Assembly (NCBI GenBank): GCA_025922995.1
Contig: JAICGT010000009.1
Span: forward strand, 1 to 12,660
Direction: 5' to 3'
DNA: 12,660 nt
Source of the DNA: Fimbriimonadales bacterium
Lineage (GTDB): Bacteria > Armatimonadota > Fimbriimonadia > Fimbriimonadales > ATM1
Position numbers and translations under genes: made by a program. Shown here piece after piece: positions 7,091 through 12,660 of this stretch (position 1 is its first letter; each line of letters starts with the position of its first letter). The notes below the pieces were generated by a model, which did no database searches, was not told where the DNA came from, and worked only from the letters and a program-made list of their open reading frames with translations.

Positions 7091-7814
7091 TTTTACGCAC
7101 GTCGCAGAGCATTACGAGGACCTCATGGAGGGTGTTCCCTACGCCATGTGGATAGCCTACTTGGAACTCCTCTGGTCAAAGCTCGACGTAAAACCTGCAA
7201 ACGTTCTCGAGGTTTGCTGCGGCACGGGCAAACTGTGCAGGGCGCTCGCAAAGAAAGGCGTCAAAATGACAGGTGTCGATTTGTCGCAGCAGATGATCGA
7301 TATTGCGATAAAGAAGGCCAACGAAGATAACCTCGACATTGCATTCTCCTGCCAAGACGCCTCCAAACTCGACCTTCCCTGGACATTCGACGCGGCATTT
7401 AGTTTTTTCGACAGCCTGAACTACATTACGCAGCCCGCGGATTGCAGGTCGGCGATCGCCGCAACGGCGAGCCACCTGCGACAGGGTGCGCCGTTTGTAT
7501 TCGACCTGAACACGGCTTATGCGTTCGAGCAGCGCATGTTTGATCAAAGCGATTTGAAGCCGAACCGAAAAGTTCGCTACAAGTGGGTAAGCCGATACGA
7601 CCCCCAATCCAGGATCTGCCGGGTTGAGATGAGCTTTTGGGCGGGCGAGCGTTATTTCGAGGAAGTCCATGAGCAGCGTGCACACTCCATGGAGGAAGTA
7701 ACCGAATGGATGAAAGCAGCGGGCTTCACAGATGTCACCTTTTACGACGCATACACGCTCGACCGCCCGAAAGGAAAAAGCGACCGCATCCACGTCGTTG
7801 GGCTTGCATCGTAA
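7083..7814 (+). CDS. Class I SAM-dependent methyltransferase
   Basis: A 243-residue protein with a standard SAM-binding Rossmann fold. Motif I, VLEVCCGTG, is at 41-49. Post-I acidic GVDLSQQMID follows, then CQDASKLDLP and AFSFFDSLNYI (motif IV region). The N-terminus (AEHYEDLMEGVPYAMW) and the C-terminal half resemble the YqeM-like group of uncharacterised bacterial methyltransferases; the substrate is unknown. The start is TTG inside the nadA stop region (TTGTCTAG, 8-nt overlap). The next in-frame ATG (residue 15, at 7125) would remove the conserved HYEDLM segment, so TTG is preferred. It is translationally coupled to nadA, but this does not show a role in NAD metabolism. The slipin gene follows after 35 bp. 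Confidence 0.85.
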   Translation: MSSFTHVAEHYEDLMEGVPYAMWIAYLELLWSKLDVKPANVLEVCCGTGKLCRALAKKGVKMTGVDLSQQMIDIAIKKANEDNLDIAFSCQDASKLDLPWTFDAAFSFFDSLNYITQPADCRSAIAATASHLRQGAPFVFDLNTAYAFEQRMFDQSDLKPNRKVRYKWVSRYDPQSRICRVEMSFWAGERYFEEVHEQRAHSMEEVTEWMKAAGFTDVTFYDAYTLDRPKGKSDRIHVVGLAS

Positions 7815-7849
7815 GCGAACGCTGCACCGTACTCTCTTTAGGTAAGAAA

Positions 7850-8818
7850 ATGTCGAACAACGATCCTATTCAAGATGCGATCCAAGCGGCGTTCAACCGC
7901 CAGCGCTTCGCCCCGTCGCTACCCACGCAAGCGGAGGCCAAGGTTTCCAACTCGGTGGGTTGTATGTTCTTCTTGGTTCTAGCAGTCGCCGGCGGCTTCT
8001 TGATTTTTCGTAGCGTCGACGACCTCCTCGATCCGCTCCGCCTTCTGATCCTGGTCGGCTGGTGCATCTTCTCGGGAATTCTCGCATCGATGATCAGAAT
8101 CGCCGCTCAATGGGAGCGCGCGGTCGTTTTTCGGTTGGGCAAATTCAGCTCGGTGAAAGGGCCGGGCTTGTTTATGGTTATCCCGCTGATCGACTCTGTG
8201 CAGACGGTCGACACGCGCGTAATCACGCTGGACATCCCGCGCCAAGAGGCGATCACCAAGGACAACGTCCCGGTTTCGATCGACGGCGTGATCTTCCTGC
8301 AAGTCGCTCGGCCTGACCAGGCAATCATAAACGTGCAGAGCTATCTGCTTGCAATCCAGCAATACGCGAGGACAGCCCTCCGCGATGTCATCGGCGGGAG
8401 GCAGCTCGACGAAGTCCTTACCGAACGTGAGTCGATCGGTCACGAGATCGAGCAGTTGGTTACCCGCGAAACCGAGCACTGGGGACTCGAAGTAGCGGGA
8501 ATTCGTATTCAGGACATCATCTTGCCGGAAGACCTCAAGCGCGTCATGTCTCGGCAGGCCGCCGCCGAGCGCGAAAAGCGGGCGAACATAACCAAATCGG
8601 AAGGCGACCGACTGGCAGCGGAAAACCTATCGGCTGCGGCAGCGACGATGGCGAAGAGCCCCGGAGCGATGCAGCTACGATCCCTGCAAACGATCGACGG
8701 CCTCGGCCCGACGGCGTCGAATACCGTAGTTCTTGCCATTCCCATCGAAGTGATGGAAGCCGTCGACGCTTTTGCGAAATTCCGCAGAGCCCAAACGGAC
8801 AATAAAGAAAACGCATAA
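7850..8818 (+). CDS. SPFH/stomatin-like (slipin) membrane protein
   Basis: A 322-residue protein of the stomatin/slipin branch of the SPFH family; these oligomerise on the inner membrane and organise microdomains or control proteases. Two hydrophobic stretches (about 37-53 and 64-84) probably form a hairpin or two membrane passes. The SPFH core starts at AAQWERAVVFRLGKF (85-99) and includes GPGLFMVIPLID, RVITLDIPRQEAITKDNVPV, RTALRDVIGGRQLDEVL and GIRIQDIILPEDLKRVM. A charged helix follows (RQAAAEREKRANITKSEGD), typical of the coiled-coil assembly region. The usual partner, an NfeD-like protein, is not adjacent. ATG at 7850 is chosen because an upstream frame opening at 7706 lies within the methyltransferase gene and adds no family sequence. 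AGGTAAG just before the ATG is a weak ribosome site. Confidence 0.9.
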   Translation: MSNNDPIQDAIQAAFNRQRFAPSLPTQAEAKVSNSVGCMFFLVLAVAGGFLIFRSVDDLLDPLRLLILVGWCIFSGILASMIRIAAQWERAVVFRLGKFSSVKGPGLFMVIPLIDSVQTVDTRVITLDIPRQEAITKDNVPVSIDGVIFLQVARPDQAIINVQSYLLAIQQYARTALRDVIGGRQLDEVLTERESIGHEIEQLVTRETEHWGLEVAGIRIQDIILPEDLKRVMSRQAAAEREKRANITKSEGDRLAAENLSAAAATMAKSPGAMQLRSLQTIDGLGPTASNTVVLAIPIEVMEAVDAFAKFRRAQTDNKENA

Positions 8819-8858
8819 CCGCGTCTAACGGAGAGTTCGAACGCCATACAGTGCCACG

Positions 8859-8867
8859 TGATAGAAT
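8859..8867 (+). promoter_or_regulatory. Extended -10 (TGaTAGAAT) for the E2-heptosyltransferase pair
   Basis: TG-a-TAGAAT ends 33 nt before the E2 ATG, in the 82-bp gap after the slipin gene. The TGn extension can compensate for the lack of a clear -35 box. Just upstream are two perfect palindromes, GTTCGAAC (8835-8842) and CACGTG (8855-8860); the latter overlaps the TG extension. Confidence 0.45.
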
Positions 8868-8900
8868 GAGACCGTCCGCTTCAAGGGCGAAGAACGAACC

Positions 8901-10106
8901 ATGCCGGTTATTTCCGTAAGAATTCCGCAAATGGGCGAGGGGCTGCAAGAGGCGCGGCTCGTTGGCTTCCTTAAGAACCCCGGTGACAAAGTGCGCCGAG
9001 ACGACCCTCTCTATCAGATGGAGACCGACAAGGCTGTCATGGATGTAGAGTCGCCCTACGACGGCACCCTCGTCGAGTGGACCGCCGATGAGGGAAAGGT
9101 CCTGCCGATCGGGACCGAGATCGCCAAGATGGAAGTGGCCGACGGCGTTCGCGAGATGGCGGCCGGACATGGCCCGACTCCCAAACCGGCGGCAGCCGAA
9201 GCCGAGCCGGTCGCCTCGGCGTCCGTGATTGTCGAGAAGGGGCCTGTTCGAAACGCCCAGGTGCCTCCCCGAACACGGCGCATCTTGAAAGAAAAGGGGC
9301 TGCTGGACCAGGCTCACCTGATTCCGGCCGCGGGCTCGAAGTTGATGCCTGTGGACGTCGAACGCTATCTGGCGGGCCCGACAACAGCGCCGGCGGCGGC
9401 GACCGAGCCGCCAAAGACCCTCAAGACGACCGCAGAGTTCGACGAGTTCGAACTTCCAAAGCGTCAACAGACCCTGGCTTATCGATTAGCGAGAGGATCT
9501 CAGCTATGCGTGCCCGGTACGATCATGGTGCGATGCCGCTGGGATGCTATCGAAACCGCCCGTGAGGCAATCAAAGAGAAAGGCGGCGGGCCGAGCGCGT
9601 TTACGATGATGGCGTGGTGCGTCGTGCGCGCGATGGCGGATCACCCAAAGTTTCGCAGTACGATGCCGAACGAGACCACACTGCGAACCTACAAGGGCGC
9701 AAACGTCGGCATTGCCGTGGCGCTACCGGGCGACGAGCTCGTTACCGCGGTCGTGCCGAACGCCGATGGCCTTTCCTGGCAGGATTTCGCCCAGGCAGCC
9801 CGAGCCCAAATCGAAAAGGCGCGAGACGGGAACGACCAAGCCACTGAAGCCACGACCCTCAGCATTACCAACATGGCGGCTTTCGGCCTACATGACGCGG
9901 TGCCCGTCGTCGTTTCGCCGTCCGTCGCGACCCTCTTCCTGGGCGAAGCGTTCTGGCATCCTGTCGCGAAGATGGGAGGCTACGACTTCGTTCGGATGGT
10001 CAACCTCTCGCTCACGTTCGACCACCGAGTAATCAACGGCGTCGGCGCCGCTAACTTCTTGAACGCAGTGAAGCACAACATCGAGACGTTTAAAACGCCG
10101 GAGTAG
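8901..10106 (+). CDS. Divergent E2 dihydrolipoamide acyltransferase of a 2-oxoacid dehydrogenase
   Basis: A 401-residue protein with E2 architecture: one lipoyl domain (1-80) with the modified lysine K44 in METDKAVMDV, an Ala/Pro-rich linker, a peripheral-subunit-binding-like domain (about 119-157, ending DVERYL), a second linker and an acyltransferase core (about 183-398). E2 proteins transfer acyl groups from the E1-bound intermediate to CoA in pyruvate, 2-oxoglutarate or branched-chain oxoacid dehydrogenases. The core ends in DHRVINGVGAANFL: His375 is present, but the Asp of DHRxxDG is Asn379. The usual TxSNLG motif reads SITNMAAFG, and the binding-domain glycine loop reads IPAAGSKLM. These changes make substrate prediction unsafe; reduced activity or a special acyl group are both possible. 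No E1 or E3 gene is adjacent. The waaF-like gene follows 8 bp later. Confidence 0.87.
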   Translation: MPVISVRIPQMGEGLQEARLVGFLKNPGDKVRRDDPLYQMETDKAVMDVESPYDGTLVEWTADEGKVLPIGTEIAKMEVADGVREMAAGHGPTPKPAAAEAEPVASASVIVEKGPVRNAQVPPRTRRILKEKGLLDQAHLIPAAGSKLMPVDVERYLAGPTTAPAAATEPPKTLKTTAEFDEFELPKRQQTLAYRLARGSQLCVPGTIMVRCRWDAIETAREAIKEKGGGPSAFTMMAWCVVRAMADHPKFRSTMPNETTLRTYKGANVGIAVALPGDELVTAVVPNADGLSWQDFAQAARAQIEKARDGNDQATEATTLSITNMAAFGLHDAVPVVVSPSVATLFLGEAFWHPVAKMGGYDFVRMVNLSLTFDHRVINGVGAANFLNAVKHNIETFKTPE

Positions 10107-10114
10107 CCCAGACC

Positions 10115-11158
10115 ATGAAACTGCTAGTCCGAGCCACGAACTGGATCGGCGACGCCGTGATGTCGCTGCCGGCGTTGCGCGAGATTCGGCGTGTCCACGA
10201 CGGTTGGGAAATCACGCTGCTCGCGCGACCCGCGATCGCAGAGTTGTACAGCAGAGAAAACCTCAGCGACCACCTGATCCGGTTCGACGACAACGGCTCG
10301 CATGCCGGTCCGATTGGACGTTGGAAGCTCTCGCGAGAGCTTCGGTCGCAACGCTTCGACCGCGCCATTATCCTGCCTAACTCTCTCGACTCAGCGATCA
10401 CCCCCTGGCTCGCTCGGATTCCCGAGCGCATCGGCTATGACAGATATCGCCGCGGCTTTCTACTGACAAACGCGCTTGCGGCGCCCAAGCCTGGCGAAGT
10501 CCAAAAGCACGAGCGGTTCTACTACCTTGAAATGCTGCGTAGGGCGGGCTTGATCGCTGAATTTCCCGCTTCTCCTGAAATCCGGTTCGAGTCCGTCGGC
10601 GAGGCTCGAAGTGCTGCACGAGACTTTTGGGCGCGAAAGGGAGTGATCGGGTCGCGTTGGGTCGGCGTTAGCCCCGGTGCTGCCAATAGCCGGGCAAAGC
10701 AATGGTCACCCGATCGCTTCGCTGAGGCGGCCGATGCCGTCGCGAGGCGCCTCGACGCGAAGGTTGTGGTATTTGGAACCGCATCGGAGGTCGAGCTCTG
10801 CGACCGCGTGTTACAGGGCGTTTCAGTAGGCGGATACAACCTCGCCGGTAAGACTTCCGCCCGCGAGTTCATCGACCTTATCGCAGGCTGTGATGTGCTC
10901 CTCACGAACGACTCGGGAGGCATGCACGTCGCGGCCGCGCTCGGAGTACCGACCGTCGCGATCTTCGGCCCAACAGACGAGGTCGCGACCGGGCCTTCCA
11001 GCGCGACTGCCCTGGTGATCCGTGAGCCGGTTGAGTGCAGTCCTTGCCTGCTGAAGGAATGCCCGATCGACCATCGCTGCATGGAGCGCGTCTCGTCCGA
11101 GCGCGTTGCCACCGAGGCGCTGGCATTTGTGGAGCAAGTTGCCGGCGCGATACGATAA
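10115..11158 (+). CDS. waaF: ADP-heptose:LPS heptosyltransferase II-like (GT9)
   Basis: A 347-residue glycosyltransferase family 9 protein. WaaF adds the second heptose to the lipopolysaccharide inner core from ADP-heptose at the cytoplasmic face of the inner membrane. The start, VRATNWIGDAVMSLPALR (5-22), is the WaaF signature. Then come the GVSPGAANSRAKQWSPDRF linker and start of the nucleotide-sugar domain, VVVFGTASE, and NDSGGMHVAAALGVPTVAIFGPTD. The Cys-rich ECSPCLLKECPIDHRCM is typical of WaaF C-termini. Its presence points to a diderm envelope with heptose-containing glycolipid. It follows the E2 gene by 8 bp, so the pair is probably one transcript without an obvious shared role. Other GT9 sugar-transfer specificities remain possible. 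Confidence 0.88.
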   Translation: MKLLVRATNWIGDAVMSLPALREIRRVHDGWEITLLARPAIAELYSRENLSDHLIRFDDNGSHAGPIGRWKLSRELRSQRFDRAIILPNSLDSAITPWLARIPERIGYDRYRRGFLLTNALAAPKPGEVQKHERFYYLEMLRRAGLIAEFPASPEIRFESVGEARSAARDFWARKGVIGSRWVGVSPGAANSRAKQWSPDRFAEAADAVARRLDAKVVVFGTASEVELCDRVLQGVSVGGYNLAGKTSAREFIDLIAGCDVLLTNDSGGMHVAAALGVPTVAIFGPTDEVATGPSSATALVIREPVECSPCLLKECPIDHRCMERVSSERVATEALAFVEQVAGAIR

Positions 11159-11222
11159 ATCTCTGGGCGTCTGCTCTCTGCTGAATGGCGGGAAGACTGT
11201 CGCAAGCCTTCGACCGACGGGG

Positions 11223-11228
11223 TAATCT
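11223..11228 (+). promoter_or_regulatory. Possible -10 box (TAATCT) of a leaderless ilvE transcript
   Basis: TAATCT ends 6 nt before the ilvE ATG. A -10 box there would start transcription at or within a base or two of the ATG, giving a leaderless mRNA. No Shine-Dalgarno is seen before the ATG, which agrees. The rest of the 76-bp gap (11159-11222) shows no strong hairpin or T-run. Confidence 0.38.
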
Positions 11229-11234
11229 GCAGCC

Positions 11235-12107
11235 ATGTCAAAGTTGGTTTGGCTCAACGGCAAGGTGCAGAACTTGGAAGACGCGGTTGTGCCCGCGGCA
11301 GACCATGCGCATCTCTATGGTGACGGACTCTTCGAGGGAATCCGCTTCTACAACAGGAAGGTTTTCAAGCTCGACGCACACCTTCGCAGGCTCTACGAAG
11401 GCATCAGGTACCTCGGCTTTGAGATGCAGATGGGCGTCGATGAGATGAAGGAGGTCGTCCTCGACGTCTGCAAGCAGGCCGATCTCACTGATGGCTACAT
11501 TCGGCTCAACGTCACCCGTGGCACGGGACTCGGCCTCGACCCACGCAACATCGATCGGAAGCCCAACGTGATGGTCATGGTCAGCACGATTTCGCTCTAT
11601 CCACCGGAGGCGTACGAACTCGGCCTAAGGGCAGTCAGCGTAAGCACCCGGGTGATCCCGCCGCAGAGCCTCGATCCGCGCCTGAAGACGATCGGCCGCT
11701 ATGTAGCTAACATCTACGCGAAGCTGGAAGCGAACCGACAAGGCGCAGGAGAGGGAATCATGCTGAACACCGAGGGGTATCTGGCTGAGGCAACAGGTGA
11801 CAACATTTTTGTAGTTCGCGACGGCGTCGTGTCGACGCCGCACATCTCTTGCGGAATCTTAGGCGGCATCACGCGACAGACTGTGATCGACCTTTGTCGC
11901 AACTCCGGGATGACAGTCCGCGAGGAGTTTATGACGCTTTACGACCTCTTCGCTGCCGACGAGTCGTTCTTGACCGGTACGGCGGCGGAAGTGATCCCGC
12001 TGGTGAGCGTCGACGAAAAGAAGATCGGCTGCGGCACTCCTGGAGAGATCACCGGAAAGGTGATCGACATGTTCCGCAAGGAGACCCAGAACGGCACGGC
12101 TTTCTAA
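11235..12107 (+). CDS. ilvE: Branched-chain amino acid aminotransferase
   Basis: A 290-residue class IV PLP enzyme that moves the amino group between glutamate and the 2-oxo acids of leucine, isoleucine and valine. Key segments are YGDGLFEGIRFY, the PLP-lysine region DPRLKTIGRYVANIYAK with K151, EGIMLNTEGYLAEATGDNIF, GILGGITRQTVIDL and LTGTAAEVIPLVSVD. GTAAEVxP argues for a branched-chain enzyme over D-amino acid transaminase or aminodeoxychorismate lyase. After the lysine the text reads TIGRYVANI where many IlvE proteins have SxNYLNN, a mild variation. The ATG is the only start near the conserved WLNGKV. The C-terminus (FRKETQNGTAF) looks natural, so the gene is complete. The McsA-like frame begins to overlap or abut its stop codon. 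Confidence 0.93.
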   Translation: MSKLVWLNGKVQNLEDAVVPAADHAHLYGDGLFEGIRFYNRKVFKLDAHLRRLYEGIRYLGFEMQMGVDEMKEVVLDVCKQADLTDGYIRLNVTRGTGLGLDPRNIDRKPNVMVMVSTISLYPPEAYELGLRAVSVSTRVIPPQSLDPRLKTIGRYVANIYAKLEANRQGAGEGIMLNTEGYLAEATGDNIFVVRDGVVSTPHISCGILGGITRQTVIDLCRNSGMTVREEFMTLYDLFAADESFLTGTAAEVIPLVSVDEKKIGCGTPGEITGKVIDMFRKETQNGTAF

Positions 12108-12141
12108 ACGCTGCTCTGATTGCGGAAATGCGGGCTTTGCA
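12106..12141 (+). other. In-frame upstream extension of the McsA-like gene with first zinc-ribbon cysteine pair
   Basis: Read in the frame of the gene starting at TTG 12142, this stretch gives KRCSDCGNAGFA. It supplies the CxxC that pairs with CRAC at 12160-12171 as a C-x2-C-x13-C-x2-C ribbon. The frame is open back to a TGA at 12061-12063, yet holds no ATG, GTG or TTG before 12142. It overlaps the ilvE stop codon (12105-12107). Either translation starts at a non-standard codon, the ribosome enters by frameshift, or there is a base error. Confidence 0.6.
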
Positions 12142-12384
12142 TTGATCGAAGATCGCGCGGTGTGCCGGGCTTGCTTTGATTCGCTTTTGTCCAGGCGAAT
12201 TGCTCTGCCGATGGTTACTGGAGTCGACGGTCCCTTCGATTTAGACGAGTGCCCGGGTTGCAGCACACGTTTCGAGTCCGTAGCGGAGGGCGGACTTTTC
12301 GGCTGCCCCGCTTGTTATTCTGCCTTCAACAAGTTCGCTTCAGCCGTCATTGCCAACGATTCAGGTCTGGCGAGCCGTCAATAA
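12142..12384 (+). CDS. McsA-like double zinc-ribbon protein
   Basis: From the first standard start (TTG) the frame gives 80 residues; the true protein probably begins near the ilvE stop, about 12 residues or more earlier. Two ribbons are readable. The first uses an upstream CSDC and CRAC; the second is CPGCSTRFESVAEGG followed by LFGCPACYSAFN, with C-x2-C-x14-C-x2-C spacing. The second closely matches the McsA pattern CPxCG...GxxGCxxCYxxF. McsA activates the arginine kinase McsB and works with ClpC in protein quality control. McsB is not in the window, and the protein ends soon after the second ribbon (GLASRQ) without the C-terminal UVR-type segment of full McsA. It could be a short McsA homologue or a related zinc-ribbon adaptor. 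The next gene starts 4 nt downstream. Confidence 0.62.
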   Translation: MIEDRAVCRACFDSLLSRRIALPMVTGVDGPFDLDECPGCSTRFESVAEGGLFGCPACYSAFNKFASAVIANDSGLASRQ

Positions 12385-12388
12385 GCCA

Positions 12389-12660
12389 GTGAGAGTCGTC
12401 GCCTTGCTTCTGTTCGCGGCTTGTTTTGCGATGTCGCAGGCAGCCGACTGGTTTTCCTACCGCGTCTTCTGTCCGGACGCAACATCAGTCCAAAGGCTAG
12501 CGGATTCCCAATTGACGCTACTGTCCGAGCGCGTCGGTCACATGACGGATGTCGCCGCGCCGAGTGACCGCGCCATCAAGGCGACAGGACTCCGCTACGA
12601 ACTACTCGGCCGGATATCCGATCCAACTGTGCCTTACCAACGCTCGACCGACGGCAGCGA
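12389..12660 (+). CDS. Secreted protein, N-terminal part (runs off the window)
   Basis: About 90 codons are visible, open to the right edge. The start is GTG 4 nt after the McsA-like stop, suggesting coupling. A clean signal peptide is present: MRVVALLLFAACFAMSQA, with likely cleavage before ADWFSYRV. The mature start (WFSYRVFCPDATSVQRLADSQ, then LSERVGHMTDVAAPSD and a closing GLRYELLG) alternates strands and helices. It loosely resembles the short prodomains before M14-type zinc carboxypeptidases and similar secreted peptidases, in which a segment ends G-x-x-Y-x-x-L. No catalytic residues are visible yet, so the peptidase idea is only a suggestion. Confidence 0.6.
   Translation, partial: MRVVALLLFAACFAMSQAADWFSYRVFCPDATSVQRLADSQLTLLSERVGHMTDVAAPSDRAIKATGLRYELLGRISDPTVPYQRSTDGS

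Noticed and set aside
7706..7849. Upstream extension of the slipin frame
   Set aside because: It lies within the methyltransferase coding sequence in another frame and encodes no SPFH sequence.
8544..9467. Long minus-strand open frame (307 codons) opposite the slipin and E2 genes
   Set aside because: It spans two clear plus-strand genes and their promoter, and its composition is not protein-like; treated as a shadow.
10522..11241. Minus-strand open frame (239 codons) opposite the heptosyltransferase
   Set aside because: Ser/Arg-rich mirror of a well-supported gene with no domain pattern.
12105..12107. prfB-style programmed frameshift at the ilvE stop as the main explanation of the McsA-like start
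   Set aside because: A +1 slip of the Phe tRNA from TTC to TCT pairs poorly, there is no Shine-Dalgarno-like stimulator just upstream, and the ilvE C-terminus looks complete; kept only as a minor option.
1..12660. CRISPR array, transposon, integrase, phage, toxin-antitoxin, tRNA or rRNA
   Set aside because: No spaced direct repeats, terminal inverted repeats, recombinase motifs or RNA gene folds were seen in the short gaps or elsewhere.

Overview
The window looks like ordinary chromosome from a fairly GC-rich diderm bacterium. Fatty-acid synthesis genes (accD-accA), a quinolinate synthase of the long Bacillus-type spacing, an ADP-heptose:LPS-type heptosyltransferase and a DUF4139-like secreted protein occur together. 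Armatimonadota (Fimbriimonadia-like) is a plausible host, but this rests on general resemblance and is not proven. I see no rRNA, tRNA, CRISPR array, insertion sequence, phage gene or defence gene. No gap exceeds about 85 bp.

Layout, left to right. A minus-strand pair runs off the left edge: a sulfur-carrier-activating MoeB/ThiF enzyme fused to a rhodanese domain (400-1473), then the 5' part of a secreted DUF4139-like protein (1-342). Head to head with the MoeB gene, starting 1 bp away, is a plus-strand group maf - accD - accA (1475-3832). accA meets tail to tail, with no spacer, a minus-strand two-gene unit: a CPA1-type cation/proton antiporter with a TrkA-N domain (4150-5922) and a 106-residue four-helix membrane protein joined by a GTGA overlap (3833-4153). 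Divergent from the antiporter, plus-strand genes run to the right edge: nadA (5999-7090), an overlapping SAM methyltransferase (7083-7814), a slipin/SPFH protein (7850-8818), a divergent lipoyl E2 acyltransferase (8901-10106), a WaaF-like heptosyltransferase (10115-11158), a branched-chain aminotransferase ilvE (11235-12107), a small McsA-like double zinc-ribbon protein (about 12106-12384) and the 5' part of a secreted protein (12389 to the edge).

The genes serve central metabolism (malonyl-CoA, NAD, branched-chain amino acids, acyl transfer), envelope building and ion balance, nucleotide-pool cleaning and protein quality control. They are packed tightly: two 8-nt overlaps, a 4-nt overlap, a 1-bp head-to-head junction and a 0-bp tail-to-tail junction. 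Candidate -10 boxes of the TAnnnT type precede several genes, and one sits close enough to its ATG to suggest a leaderless mRNA.

The oddest points are the McsA-like gene, whose first zinc-ribbon cysteine pair lies upstream of any standard start codon; the E2, whose DHRxxDG motif has Asn for Asp along with other altered motifs; and the coupled small membrane protein behind the antiporter. I found no clearly new multi-gene system.
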